A stretch of DNA of 64,000 nt, from positions 2,108,001 through 2,172,000 of the forward strand of contig OZ244148.1 of the NCBI GenBank assembly GCA_965216255.1, written 5' to 3'. Source of the stretch: G965216255 sp965216255. GTDB taxonomy: Bacteria; Bacteroidota; Rhodothermia; Rhodothermales; Bin80. Every line of letters begins with the position of its first letter. The first letter of the stretch is position 1. Of this stretch, positions 27,609 to 37,424 are shown one piece after another. A program made the translations under genes and the position numbers. Below the pieces are notes generated by a model. The model was not told where the DNA came from. It made no database searches and saw only the letters and a list, made by a program, of their open reading frames with translations.

Positions 27609-28262
27609 ATGACTGTACGCAAGATTCCCAAGGCTGACATCCGCCGCACGTATGGCATCGTATTGCAATTGGGCTTGATCAGCGCTCTACTGCTACTTAA
27701 CGTGGCATTTCGCGTGGACTTCGAACACGGGGACGCCATGGAATTTGAGCAAATGGAGCAGGAATTGGTACGAATGGAAGAGATTCTGCAAACCAAGCAG
27801 ATCCAGCATCCACCGCCGCGCCCGCCCGTCCCGGTCGAAGTTCCGAACGACGAGATCCTGGAAGATGACGCATTGAATCTGGAATCTTGGTTTGACATTG
27901 AGGAGCCGATAGCAAACTTGCCACCGCCGCCTGAGAGCGAACCAGAAGAACAGGAGCCGGAGCCCGAAATCTTCGTCATTGTGGAGAAAATGCCTGAATT
28001 GATTGGTGGTCGGGATGCGCTGTACAGCAAACTCAGGTACCCGGAGATGGCGCGCAAAGCGGGGCTTGAGGGAAATGTGGATATTGTATTTGTCGTTGAC
28101 GAATCCGGAAACGTTGTTGACCCACGGGTGGTGCGCGGTGTCCCGGCCCTCAATGAAGAAGCTCTGCGCGTTATCACAGAGGCAAAATTTACGCCTGGAA
28201 TGCAGCGGGGGAAACCCGTCAGAGTGCATATGAACCAAAGAATCGTGTTCAGGCTGAAGTGA
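27609..28262 (+). CDS. TonB family energy transducer (first paralogue)
   Basis: A 217-residue TonB-type protein. It has one N-terminal membrane anchor (residues ~17-34, LQLGLISALLLLNVAFRV) and a Pro/Glu-rich periplasmic spacer (~70-130, including PPPRPPVPVEVPNDEIL and PPPPESEPEEQEPEPE). The C-terminal domain (~135-217) carries the YPEMARKAGLEG and FTPGMQRGKPVRVHMNQRI motifs. It would carry proton-motive-force energy from ExbB/ExbD to outer-membrane receptors. ExbB and ExbD are not in the window. The paralogue at 30014 shares the same architecture and much of the same text. An IS110-family relic lies between them. Confidence 0.92.
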   Translation: MTVRKIPKADIRRTYGIVLQLGLISALLLLNVAFRVDFEHGDAMEFEQMEQELVRMEEILQTKQIQHPPPRPPVPVEVPNDEILEDDALNLESWFDIEEPIANLPPPPESEPEEQEPEPEIFVIVEKMPELIGGRDALYSKLRYPEMARKAGLEGNVDIVFVVDESGNVVDPRVVRGVPALNEEALRVITEAKFTPGMQRGKPVRVHMNQRIVFRLK

Positions 28263-28559
28263 GCAAAACCGCCATAGGTCCAAGCCAACCGTTGGTTGGG
28301 TAACATCGAAACCGCGCCTATCGGGCACATTTCGTAGTGCGTGCTCCAGCCTTCTTTGCTTTGAACTTTGCATGGCGCGGCCACTACGGCTCACCAACCT
28401 TCTGCTCGCCGGATCCTGCAGCGTTTTGCCCTTTGACTTCTGATGCAGTAGGACCGTGTTAAGTGAAGGTTACATCTTCATTACGGGGTTCCCACGCTTG
28501 GAGAAAGGGCAGGCTGCTTCGACGGCGAATCACTCTGGTGTACGCGTGCCAGGTCGCTT

Positions 28560-29772
28560 TGACGCTTCGTGTCGAAGAGCATCGTGACCGAAATGTCTGG
28601 TTCCGGATTCGTCGGTAGCTGCCGCGATCTTATTGGCGCGAACCAGTCGCAGCCTGGTGACTGTTACCACTGTCGCAGAGGCGGAACGCGGGTTCTCCAT
28701 CCATGCTCCTTCCTTTCTCCCACATTGGCCACACTGCGCCGCTTGCGTTGGGTCAGCGCATGGAACCGCTCGTTTAGTCGGCGATGGGCGCTCCAACTGA
28801 TGGCGCGTACCTCGGCCCGATACCATGCTTTGGCGCTTCTAAAGTGCAGCACTCCGTCGTGGCAACGCCGCATACTTCCAGGCAGCGAACACCAAGGCCG
28901 TCCGCGTGTGCTTGTTGCCCGTCTTCGTGATCAATCCCCGTATCGATCGATTGGACGAGGAGTGTTCGCTCGGCCCTAGTCCCAGGTAAGCCATCAACGG
29001 CCACAGACCCGCAAAGCGTCGTATGTCTCCGATCTGGCAGCAGGGCGTTTGGGCCGTAGTGGTTGCCATGCCCCGGAACGCCCCCAGCGCCGACACCGCT
29101 TCCCGATAGCGCTCCATATTGGCATGGATGGCATTCTTGCCCTCAAATTATTCGATCTCCAATTCGTAGCGGTTCCCCAGTTGCATGTACGACTGCATCG
29201 TGATCTCATCTACACTACCGAGCTCGATCTTGCCCAGCGAGCGCCAGATTCCATCGCCCCCGTTGTATCCGACCTGGTATCTATAACCATGTGCCTACAG
29301 AAACTGCGTCCGGCGCCGCCTCACGCGGGAGACCCTCCACAAGAGCGGACCGGCACCGCAGTAGCCCGCGCGTGGCTTCCAACTCTTCGTCTGGAACCGC
29401 AATCGCTGTCAGCAGACCCACCTGATACATTGTCGCTAGCTTCTGTGTGTCTCGACGATCGGTTCTGGTCCAATCTCCCGAACGGCGGGGAATGGATAAT
29501 GGCGCGATCACATCACCATGCACATCAAGCCCGCGCAGAAAGCGACAAAGGGCAAAACCGCACGAGGAAGCCTCATAACAGCATCGCAGCTCTCCAAATC
29601 GTTGCCGTATACGCTGCTTACACCGACGTACCTTCCTCATATCGAACGCTAACCGCTGGTCGTTTACGCGCCGGTTGAGGAACCAATCTCTAAAGATCGC
29701 GATCGAGCCTTTGTGCAAATCATGGCCAACATAGACTGATGTGGCGACAGGAGCATGGTTGCTGTCTTGCAT
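28560..29772 (-). pseudogene. IS110-family transposase, multiply frameshifted
   Basis: Fragments in three different reverse frames together rebuild an IS110-type DEDD recombinase. The N-terminal piece (29281-29772) has VGHDLHKGSIAIFRDW, the start of the RuvC-like domain, and a later DRRDTQKLATMY. The middle piece (28994-29209) continues to the helical region. The C-terminal piece (28839-29117) carries QIGDIRRF, MAYLGLGPSEHSSSNRSIRGLITKTGN and an ALVFAAWKYA segment around the catalytic Ser. The last piece (about 28664-28873) has the charged tail. At least three frame changes exclude a working protein. IS110 elements lack inverted repeats, so the exact boundaries cannot be read; element edges are given by the coding remains. 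Confidence 0.85.
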
Positions 29773-30013
29773 AGGATCGCCCGTTGTGGTGGTTGGGGAT
29801 TCGGGGTGTCGGCATTATCGCCAGCGGCCCCGACATGGACTTACCAAGGCATCAAGGCTTGTAGCAGCAGAATTCTGGGGCTGGCCTCTTAGCCCCTGAA
29901 ACCCACCCTAAAGCTTCTCTCAGACAGCCTATTCCAGGAACTTTTTTCTTGAATCAGTCATGTACTAGGCTCTATCTTGCATTCTAACACTCACACCCAA
30001 GACACACCAGGCC

Positions 30014-30676
30014 ATGGCTCTACGCAAGAATCCAAAGGCTGACCTCCGGCGGTCATACGCATTGGTCGTTCAAATTGGAATGATCACGGCCCTTGTGCTC
30101 CTGATTGCGGCGTTTCGCATGAATCTTGACCGTGGTGACGGGATGGATATTCAGCAGGTCGAGCAGGAAGTGGTCCAGATGGAGGATATCCTCCAGACCA
30201 AGCAAATCCAGAAGCCGCCGCCGCCGCCGCGTCCACCTGTGCCTGTCGAAGTACCAAACGACGAAATCCTCGACGACGATGAGTTGGATCTCGACGCTTT
30301 TCTGGACATAGATGAGCCCCTCGCCAACCTGCCCCCACCTCCGCCGCCGGACGAGGAAGAGGAAGAGCCGGAGCCGGAAATTTTTGTCATCGTGGAGCAG
30401 ATGCCTGTGATGGTTGGTGACATAGGAGACCTTCAGAGACAGATCAAGTATCCCGAAATCGCGCGTAAGGCCGGCGTAGAAGGACGCGTTATTATCTCCT
30501 TCGTCGTAGATGAGCAGGGGGACGTAATTAATCCCACCGTAGCGCGTAGTATTGGTGCTGGATGCGACCAGGAAGCCCTCCGGGTGATTAGAACAGCCAA
30601 GTTTACTCCCGGTAAGCAGCGAGGCAAACCCGTTAAGGTTTCTATGTCGCTGCCCATTACGTTCAAGCTCAAGTAA
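30014..30676 (+). CDS. TonB family energy transducer (second paralogue)
   Basis: A 220-residue TonB-type protein: membrane anchor at ~15-33 (LVVQIGMITALVLLIAAFRM), acidic and proline-rich spacer (PPPPPRPPVPVEVPNDEIL and PPPPPPDEEEEEPEPE), and the C-terminal TonB domain with YPEIARKAGVEGRV and FTPGKQRGKPVKVSM. The spacer and the VEVPNDEIL phrase are nearly identical to the first paralogue, so they arose by duplication. An intrinsic terminator follows 27 bases after its stop. Confidence 0.92.
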   Translation: MALRKNPKADLRRSYALVVQIGMITALVLLIAAFRMNLDRGDGMDIQQVEQEVVQMEDILQTKQIQKPPPPPRPPVPVEVPNDEILDDDELDLDAFLDIDEPLANLPPPPPPDEEEEEPEPEIFVIVEQMPVMVGDIGDLQRQIKYPEIARKAGVEGRVIISFVVDEQGDVINPTVARSIGAGCDQEALRVIRTAKFTPGKQRGKPVKVSMSLPITFKLK

Positions 30677-30702
30677 GAACTAGCTCTGGCATTGAGATGC
30701 GG

Positions 30703-30738
30703 AGGGCGCCTCGCGGCTGCGGGGCGCCCTTTGTTAAT
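30703..30738 (+). terminator. intrinsic terminator after the second tonB gene
   Basis: AGGGCGCC at 30703-30710 pairs with GGCGCCCT at 30723-30730 and is followed by TTGTTAATT. It is the clearest intrinsic terminator in the window. Confidence 0.75.
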
Positions 30739-30978
30739 TCTAGCCACCTTCTGTTGAATCAGCGTATCCATTTCGGGCGCGGCATATGGTGCGGCGCCCG
30801 ATTCCAGTCTGCCCTGGCAAGCACGTCGAAAATTACGCCAGAGTGCAGCGGAAGGCCCAATTAGCAGTCATCCGACCTAGTATCAGGCAGCGCCGAAGAA
30901 AACCCGGATGCGGTCATTAGAGCCTGGGCAAGCCCGGGACCCGGCGGCGGCGCGCCCTCCGGTGTCATTTGATCCAAT

Positions 30979-30984
30979 CCAGGG
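30979..30984 (+). repeat. left target-site duplication of the IS21 element (CCAGGG)
   Basis: Exact 6-base match to 33601-33606, abutting the TGCATATTCC end of the element. Confidence 0.85.
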
Positions 30985-31080
30985 TGCATATTCCGGTCGA
31001 TTTCGACCATCTATTCCGGTGGAAGTCGACCACTCATTCCGGCTGATGCCGACCACCTATTCCAGTGGAAGTCGACCACT
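30985..31080 (+). repeat. four tandem imperfect 22-26-base repeats at the IS21 left end
   Basis: ATTCCGGT/CCGGC units each followed by TCGACCA or CCGACCA recur four times, at about 30990, 31012, 31035 and 31059. This is the multiple-site end structure known for IS21 elements. Confidence 0.8.
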
Positions 31081-31197
31081 TTTTGTCGACTACCGGAATG
31101 GGGATCCGGGTCGGTCTAGCTGGGCTGTCTGCGCGACTGGAGATTTTGTTAACGCCCTGGGTATGGGGTGCCTCGTCATTCATTCACGAGGTAATCC

Positions 31198-32775
31198 ATG
31201 CCTGCAAAAAGAATCTCCATGCGTAAACTCAAAGAAATACTTCGCCTGAAGCATGAGGGCGAGATGGGTGTGCGGGCCATAGCCCGCTGCCTGGGATTGT
31301 CGCACAGTACGGTCATAGACTATTTGCGCCGCGCCCGCGATGCCGCTCTCTCATGGCCGTTGCCGGAGGGCGTTACGGAAGAGGTGCTCGAAGAAAAGCT
31401 TTTCGCCAAGCCTGTGACCCCCAAAGCGCAGCGTCCCGTCCCGAACTGGGTCTATATCCACCAGGAACGCAAGCGGAAGGGGGTCACGCTGGAGCTCTTG
31501 TGGGCGGAATACAAGGAGGCACACCCGGACGGCTATCTCTACAGTTGGTTTTGTGAGCGCTACCGCACTTGGAACAATGCGCGTGATCTGGTCATGCACC
31601 TGGACCACGTACCCGGGGAGATGCTCTTTGTGGACTACGCAGGCCAGAGGGTTCCCGTGGCAGATCCCGATACGGGTGAACTGCGCAAGGCACATATCTT
31701 CGTGGCCACGCTCGGATGCTCCAATTACACGTATGTCGAAGCCACATGGACGCAACAGCTCCCCGACTGGACCGCCTCTCACCGTCGTGCCTTTGAGTTC
31801 TTCGGAGCCGTTCCACGGTACGTGGTTCCCGACAATCTGAAGGCGGCCGTGGTAAAGGCCCACCGGTGCGATCCGGACCTGAATCCAACGTATCACGACC
31901 TGGCCACGCACTACGGCGTGATTGTGGTACCTGCGCGCGCCTATAAAGCTCGGGATAAGGCGAAGGTGGAAAAAGGGGTTCAATGGGCTCAGCGGGGCAT
32001 CCTGGCGCCGCTGCGCCATCAGACTTTTTGCGGCCTGCATGAGCTCAACCGGCACATACGTCCGCTGCTCACCGAACTCAACAGCAAACCTTTCCAGAAG
32101 CTGGAGGGTAGCCGGCGCTCGTGGTTTGAAAAATGGGACCGGCCTGCGATGCTACCGCTGCCGGAGACACCGTACATCTTCGGCGCATGGCGCAAGGCCA
32201 AGGTGCACCGGGACTACCACATCGAAGTGACCGGCCATCGCTACAGCGTTCCCTACGTGCATGCAAGAAAGCAGGTGGACGTACGGGTTACCGACCGCAC
32301 CGTGGAAGTCTTCTTGAAGGGGCAGCGCATTACCTCGCACCTGCGCAGCACGCGGCCCGGGCGCTTCACCACCCTGGAAGCACACATGCCCGAGGCTCAC
32401 CGCCAATACCTGGACACGCGGGATCTGCGCCGGCGCATTGCCACGGCGGGGCCTGCCACCGAAAAGCTCATCACGTGTATGATGCAAGACTTGCAACATC
32501 CCGTACTCTGCTATCGGTCCTTGAGGGGGATAGAAAGGCTAGGCCAACAGCACGGACCGGAGCGCTTGGAAGCCGCGTGTCAGCGGGCGCTGACGTTCGG
32601 GGCATACAGGTACGCAAGCGTCGCTTCCATCCTGAAGCACCGCCTGGATCAACGCCCCACGCCACAGGACGATGCCCCCTCTATCCAACACGCCAACATC
32701 CGTGGCGCCAACTACTACGACGAAACCATCACCACACCAGAGGAAAATACTCATGCTCACCCATCCCACCCTTGA
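31198..32775 (+). CDS. istA: IS21 transposase IstA
   Basis: A 525-residue DDE transposase. The N-terminal helix-turn-helix (ISMRKLKEILRLKHEGEMGVRAIARCLGLSHSTV) binds the element ends. The catalytic core has FVDYAGQRVPV (first Asp), VPDNLKAAVVKA (second Asp) and DKAKVEKGVQ (Glu). The C-terminal beta-barrel (HRYSVPYVHARKQVDVRVTDRTVEVF) follows. It overlaps istB by 23 bases, a typical IS21 arrangement. All key residues and the full length are present, so it should be active. Confidence 0.95.
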   Translation: MPAKRISMRKLKEILRLKHEGEMGVRAIARCLGLSHSTVIDYLRRARDAALSWPLPEGVTEEVLEEKLFAKPVTPKAQRPVPNWVYIHQERKRKGVTLELLWAEYKEAHPDGYLYSWFCERYRTWNNARDLVMHLDHVPGEMLFVDYAGQRVPVADPDTGELRKAHIFVATLGCSNYTYVEATWTQQLPDWTASHRRAFEFFGAVPRYVVPDNLKAAVVKAHRCDPDLNPTYHDLATHYGVIVVPARAYKARDKAKVEKGVQWAQRGILAPLRHQTFCGLHELNRHIRPLLTELNSKPFQKLEGSRRSWFEKWDRPAMLPLPETPYIFGAWRKAKVHRDYHIEVTGHRYSVPYVHARKQVDVRVTDRTVEVFLKGQRITSHLRSTRPGRFTTLEAHMPEAHRQYLDTRDLRRRIATAGPATEKLITCMMQDLQHPVLCYRSLRGIERLGQQHGPERLEAACQRALTFGAYRYASVASILKHRLDQRPTPQDDAPSIQHANIRGANYYDETITTPEENTHAHPSHP

Positions 32776-33523
32776 GAAACTGGAAACACTGCGCTTTGCC
32801 GGCATGGCAAGTGCGCTGCGCGAACAGTTGGCGCAGCCTGATATTGACCAACTCGACTTCATGGAGCGACTCGGCCTTCTGGTCGACCGCGAGGAGGTTG
32901 TGCGCCACAATGTGCGCCTGAAGTCACGGCTGCGACGGGCACAGTTGCGACAGCCAGCCTGTATGGAGGATCTGGACTATCGCACCGGGCGCCGCCTCGA
33001 CCGGCGACTCATGCTGGCCCTGGCCAGTTGCGACTGGGTCCGACGTCACCAGAACGTCGTCATTACCGGCCCTACCGGCGTCGGCAAAAGCTACGTGGCG
33101 TGCGCACTCGCCCACAAGGCTTGCCTCGAAGGCTTCTCGGTCCGCTACTACCGACTGCCACGCCTGCTCGAAGACCTGGCCATTGCTCACGGCGACGGTC
33201 GCTATCTGAAATTGCTCCAACAGATGGCTCGCGTCCATGTCCTTTTACTGGACGATTGGGGGCTGACGCAACTGACGACATCCCAACAGCAACACCTGCT
33301 CGAGTTGTTGGATGACCGACACCGACGCAGTTCGACCGTGGCCACGAGCCAGTTGCCAGTGGGACACTGGCACGAGGCAATGGACAACCCGACACTGGCT
33401 GATGCCATCCTCGACAGGCTTATACACAACGCGCACAGGATTGAACTCACCGGCGATTCAATGCGGAAAAGTATGTCAGAATTGCAGTCCCACTCGCATC
33501 AAATCGACCACTCGTCTCGTTAA
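32753..33523 (+). CDS. istB: IS21 helper ATPase IstB
   Basis: A 256-residue AAA+ ATPase related to DnaC that assists IstA in target capture. It has Walker A GPTGVGKSYVACALAHKA and Walker B VLLLDDWGL, then a sensor region ATSQLPVGHWHEAM. The start at 32753 is chosen because AGAGGA lies just upstream and the family begins with LTHPTLEKL; a longer upstream frame is only the istA overlap. Confidence 0.95.
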   Translation: MLTHPTLEKLETLRFAGMASALREQLAQPDIDQLDFMERLGLLVDREEVVRHNVRLKSRLRRAQLRQPACMEDLDYRTGRRLDRRLMLALASCDWVRRHQNVVITGPTGVGKSYVACALAHKACLEGFSVRYYRLPRLLEDLAIAHGDGRYLKLLQQMARVHVLLLDDWGLTQLTTSQQQHLLELLDDRHRRSSTVATSQLPVGHWHEAMDNPTLADAILDRLIHNAHRIELTGDSMRKSMSELQSHSHQIDHSSR

Positions 33524-33550
33524 CCGAATCCAGCCACGCTATGACACTTA

Positions 33551-33600
33551 AAGTGGTCGAGTTCACAAAACCAAAGTGGTCGAGTTCACTGGAATATGCA
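33551..33600 (+). repeat. IS21 right end: two identical 16-base repeats plus terminal repeat
   Basis: AAGTGGTCGAGTTCAC occurs at 33551-33566 and again at 33574-33589, followed by the terminal TGGAATATGCA. The reverse complement matches the left-end units. Confidence 0.85.
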
Positions 33601-34126
33601 CCAGGGGGCGTGTTCTTGAAATAGTTGGATTCGCAGCCCCCTCCACCGGAGAATTCGTCCTGGAATTAGCAAGAACCCGCCGAGCTGTATTACCGGTCAG
33701 GATATCTGAAGAGGTGGGGCCGGGCCGGGCACATGGCAGCGAACCAGGGCCCGGAGGCCACATTGCCACCTTGCGCTCCCGGTCGCAGGAAGAATTTTCG
33801 TGCGCGATGCAGCGCCAATAGACGCAGCGTTAACGGACAATACATAGCCGGAGCAGCGGTGCCGGTGTCCCATGGACAACACAGCGTCCCTGCCACGTCG
33901 TTTATTCTTCTGCCACGCGTGTCAAACCGAATGGTGCCCGCGCCTTTTGGCGACCATCTTCGGACGAGAAATGGGAGACTCGCAGCACGGCTTTCCGTAA
34001 GCTGGAGCTAGTTCAGAGGGTGGCTTCAGGTGTGGTCACACGTTCGCACCACATCGTTGCCTCGCCTGTAGACTCCCTTCCGGCGTGGCAACCTGCCTGC
34101 GCCGATCCATGTGGGGGGGTACCCAC
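33601..34126. other. region after the IS21 element, nothing firm
   Basis: About 520 bases start with the right CCAGGG duplication. A forward frame to 33821 contains a protein-like run (RVLEIVGFAAPSTGEFVLELART) that may be the relic of a gene hit by the IS21 element. Rejoining the two flanks after removing the element does not give a continuous frame that I can identify. Confidence 0.35.
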
Positions 34127-34825
34127 CTACGGCCGCACGATCCGTCTCACGTTGGGGCCCGGCAGTCCTACCAGGACTTCGCTGGCGAGACCGATAAATA
34201 TGCCGTGGTCCAAAACGCCGGGTATACGCAGCAGAGCCTGATCAAGCGAAGCAGGATCATCTATAGCGGAAAAGCGCGCATCGATGATCCAGAATCCCTG
34301 GTCTGTAACCACCGGGCCGTCCTTTCGTAGCCCCATACGCAATTCCGGATCAGCGCCGAGGCGCTCCAGCGCCCGCATCACGGGGCGCTCTGCCAAGGGT
34401 AGCACTTCCACGGGCACAGGCATGCGACTACCCAGCGCATCCACCAGTTTAGAGCCATCAACCAGCACAATAAAGCGCGATGCAGCGGCCGCCACAATTT
34501 TCTCGCGCGTATGTGCCGCCCCGCGCCCCTTGATAAGGTTCAGCGAGGGATCAACTTCGTCTGCCCCATCAAAGGCCAAGTCAAGGTCCTGAAGGTCAGA
34601 CAAACTGCGAAGAGGGATGCCATGGCGTCTGGCAAGGTACTCCGCGGAGCTGGACGTAGCCGCCGCCACAATGCGCAGCCCTTCCTCACGAATTCTGTGC
34701 CCCAGCGCCGCAATGGCCTGGGCTGCCGTAGACCCGGTGCCTAGGCCAACACGCTGCCCATCCTCTACGAGGTTCGCGGCGGCTTCTCCAGCGGCTTTCT
34801 TGGCAGCGTCCTGGTCCACGTTCAA
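34127..34825 (-). CDS. rpiA: ribose-5-phosphate isomerase A
   Basis: A 232-residue isomerase interconverting ribose 5-phosphate and ribulose 5-phosphate in the pentose phosphate pathway. It shows VGLGTGSTAAQAI (phosphate loop), DLAFDGADEVDPSLNLIKGRGAAHTREKIVA (Asp-Gly-Ala-Asp and the catalytic Glu) and the later lysine-containing VLVDGSKLVD. Normal RpiA length. It lies 6 bases after the permease gene 34832-36055 on the same strand. Confidence 0.95.
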   Translation of the reverse strand: MNVDQDAAKKAAGEAAANLVEDGQRVGLGTGSTAAQAIAALGHRIREEGLRIVAAATSSSAEYLARRHGIPLRSLSDLQDLDLAFDGADEVDPSLNLIKGRGAAHTREKIVAAAASRFIVLVDGSKLVDALGSRMPVPVEVLPLAERPVMRALERLGADPELRMGLRKDGPVVTDQGFWIIDARFSAIDDPASLDQALLRIPGVLDHGIFIGLASEVLVGLPGPNVRRIVRP

Positions 34826-34831
34826 ATCCTC

Positions 34832-36055
34832 TCACTCGTAACGCAGCGATTCAATGGGGTCAAGGCCCGCGGCCTTAAAGGCGGGGTAGACACCAAACGC
34901 GACGGCGATGCCTGCGACCGCAATTACGGCGAGAAAAGCCCAGAACCATGGAAAGACGAACTGGGCATCGAAGAATATCCCCACCAGGTTGCCGGCTCCC
35001 GCACCAATCAGAATCCCCAGAATTCCTCCAATTTGGCAAAGGAAAATGGCCTCGTAAAGGAATTGCCGCAAGATATCCTCGCGCCGGGCCCCAACGGCCT
35101 TGCGAACGCCAATCTCGCGCGTGCGCTCAGTGACGGACACAAGCATGATATTCATAATTCCAATGCCTGCCGCAAAGAGCGTGATCAGCCCTATGGCCGC
35201 CCCTCCAATGGACAGTTGTCGGGTAAATTTCGCCACTTCCTCTACAAATGACTCGTTGCTAGTGACCTCAAAATCACTCTCCTGCCCCGGCCGGTTGCGG
35301 CGGATCACACGGAGATATCCCGTGACCTCATCCATGGTCGCCTGCAGCATTTCGATGCTCCGGGCTCTCACCTTGATATCAATGTCACGATGGCCGCTAC
35401 TGTACAGGCTGATCATCCGCGTAATGGGCACAATGGCAATCATATCAGCATTCTCGCCAAACGACTGCCCCTTTTTGGCAAATACTCCGATCACCTGGTA
35501 TCGATAGCCGTCGATGATGACATTCTTATTAATGGCTTGCTCCGTCGGAAATAGCTCGTCTACCAGATCAGACCCGATAACCACCACGGGCCTACCGAGA
35601 CGTACATCCTGATCCGTGAGGAATCGCCCATCGGAAATGTCGTAGTTAGCGTTCCCGGCCCAATACTCGTTGGAGCCCAATTGTGTCACCACCGGCTCGG
35701 TCTTTCTCTCTCCGTGCCGAGCTTCGACCAGAAAACGCACTCGCATTTCCGGGCTAATGGCGATCGGCAATTCCACGCGCTCTGCCAGGAACTGCATTTG
35801 TTCGTACGTAAGGTTCCGCCGGGCCCGGTACCGCGTCCCTTCCTGACGCACGCTCGATCGGCTTTCCACCGTAAATGTGGTCGAACCAAACGACCGGATG
35901 GCATCGGAAAAATCCGTTTCGATGACCTTTACAGCCGTTACGGCCACAATGATGGCAAACACACCGATTACCATGCCAAGCAGCGTGAGAGCCGCCCGAA
36001 CCTTATGGCTGCGCACGGATTCCCAGGCCAGTCGGATATATTCCAGATTCACCAT
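34832..36055 (-). CDS. MacB/FtsX-type ABC transporter permease
   Basis: A 407-residue permease. It has one N-terminal membrane helix in the MacB pattern (SHKVRAALTLLGMVIGVFAIIV), then a MacB_PCD periplasmic core (~50-240). The FtsX C-terminal domain holds three helices, including LITLFAAGIGIMNIMLVSVTERTREIGVRKAVGARR. It is the second of two tandem permeases (11-base gap) that probably form a heterodimer for export or lipoprotein handling. The ATPase partner is not in the window. Confidence 0.9.
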   Translation of the reverse strand: MVNLEYIRLAWESVRSHKVRAALTLLGMVIGVFAIIVAVTAVKVIETDFSDAIRSFGSTTFTVESRSSVRQEGTRYRARRNLTYEQMQFLAERVELPIAISPEMRVRFLVEARHGERKTEPVVTQLGSNEYWAGNANYDISDGRFLTDQDVRLGRPVVVIGSDLVDELFPTEQAINKNVIIDGYRYQVIGVFAKKGQSFGENADMIAIVPITRMISLYSSGHRDIDIKVRARSIEMLQATMDEVTGYLRVIRRNRPGQESDFEVTSNESFVEEVAKFTRQLSIGGAAIGLITLFAAGIGIMNIMLVSVTERTREIGVRKAVGARREDILRQFLYEAIFLCQIGGILGILIGAGAGNLVGIFFDAQFVFPWFWAFLAVIAVAGIAVAFGVYPAFKAAGLDPIESLRYE

Positions 36056-36066
36056 GCCACCACCTA

Positions 36067-37296
36067 TTATTCGTAGCGCAGCGCATCAATCGGGTGCTGG
36101 CTAGCGGCGTTCCAAGAGGGAACAATACCGAAAACTATACCCACGCCAACGCAGATGGCAAACGCCAGGCCAACTGTAAACGGAGAAAGAAAGGCTGGAA
36201 CAAAGCTGTTTATCACGGCCGCGACCCCGACGGAAATACCTACACCCACGCATCCGGCTACCATGCAGACCAGCACCGCCTCGATTAGGAACTGCACGAG
36301 GACAGCGCGCCGACTTGCTCCTACGGCTTTCCGTATACCAATTTCCTTGGTTCGTTCCTTTACCGTAACGAACATGATATTCATGACGCCTATCCCACCG
36401 ACCAAAAGGGAAAGCGCTGTTAGAAAAATTCCTATTGCGTAAATGGTCGCCTTTATGGCGCCGATTTGCTCGCGAAATGCCTCCACCTTGTTTATAGCGA
36501 AATCTGATTCCTCCATGGCATCCACGCCGCGCGCTGCCCGCACAATGCCCGTGATCTCGTCAACAGCCAAGTCCACGGCTTCTGCAGACACGGCCCTGAC
36601 TTCGATAGTTGAGCTGCGGTACTTGCCAAATATTCGTTCAAAAGAACTCAATGGCACCTGGATCTGCTCATCAAAGGAAAAAATCCCCATGAACTTGCCC
36701 TGGCGTTCGACTGTGCCCACTACTTCAAAGCGATGCCCGTTGATGCGGATTCGTTTGCCCAGGGCCCGTTCGGCCGGAAACAACACCTCCGCTACTTCCG
36801 CACCGATGACACACACATGACTCGCGGTCCGCAGATCGAATTCATTGTACCAGCGCCCCTCATTCAAATTGATATCGGAGATTCGCGTGGCCTCTGGTGT
36901 CGAGCCTTCGATATAGACTCCGTACATGGCCCGGTCTCGATAGCGTACGGGCCGCGAAGTGCCAACCGACGGTGCAACCGCCTCCGCGTAGCGTGCGTGG
37001 GCACGAATCTCTTCGGCTAGATCGGCCCTAATGTCGGGACGATTTCTAAACTTCACCCATTCCTGCGGTGAGGAAAACCAGGAGTGCTTCTGGACATAGA
37101 GCACATTGGTGCCAAGCATAGCCAGAGAGCGTTCAAAGCCACGCTCAAGGCCATTGATGACGGTCAACATGGCCGTCACAGTGACAATGCCGATAATGAT
37201 GCCCAGCATCGTTAGAAAGCTGCGCATCTTATGGGAATAAAGCCCACGCAGGGCTATCAGCAGCCCTTCCCAGACCTCGACGACGAAATTAGCCAC
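36067..37296 (-). CDS. MacB/FtsX-type ABC transporter permease
   Basis: A permease of about 409 residues, paralogous to its downstream neighbour. N-terminal LYSHKMRSFLTMLGIIIGIVTVTAML helix, periplasmic MacB_PCD core, and FtsX domain with LLVGGIGVMNIMFVTVKERTKEIGIRKAVGASRRAV. A longer frame reaches 37413, but that would leave only 11 bases before the divergent gene at 37425; the GTG at 37296 fits the family start better. Confidence 0.88.
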   Translation of the reverse strand: MANFVVEVWEGLLIALRGLYSHKMRSFLTMLGIIIGIVTVTAMLTVINGLERGFERSLAMLGTNVLYVQKHSWFSSPQEWVKFRNRPDIRADLAEEIRAHARYAEAVAPSVGTSRPVRYRDRAMYGVYIEGSTPEATRISDINLNEGRWYNEFDLRTASHVCVIGAEVAEVLFPAERALGKRIRINGHRFEVVGTVERQGKFMGIFSFDEQIQVPLSSFERIFGKYRSSTIEVRAVSAEAVDLAVDEITGIVRAARGVDAMEESDFAINKVEAFREQIGAIKATIYAIGIFLTALSLLVGGIGVMNIMFVTVKERTKEIGIRKAVGASRRAVLVQFLIEAVLVCMVAGCVGVGISVGVAAVINSFVPAFLSPFTVGLAFAICVGVGIVFGIVPSWNAASQHPIDALRYE

Positions 37297-37424
37297 GGCA
37301 ACAAAGGTCACGAAAAACGTAGCGTACGACCTACCGGGCCCAGGGTTGCGCTGCGCCCTGAAACCGGCCGGCCGGTTTTCGGTACGGGAGAGCCCGTGCT
37401 TTCCCCAGTGCACCTAACGCTGCC

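Larger units (their letters stand above)
30985..33600 (+). mobile_element. complete IS21-family insertion sequence
   Basis: A 2616-base element with terminal inverted repeats starting TGCATATTCC (left) and ending GGAATATGCA (right), flanked by CCAGGG duplications. It encodes istA and istB, both intact. Multiple internal repeats of a GTCGA-containing unit lie at each end, which in IS21 act as transposase-binding sites. Intact genes, perfect duplication and intact ends indicate a recent insertion. Confidence 0.95.

Noticed and set aside
33576..33821. Gene fragment disrupted by the IS21 element
   Set aside because: Removing the IS21 element does not join it to any open frame on the left side, and the protein is not recognised.
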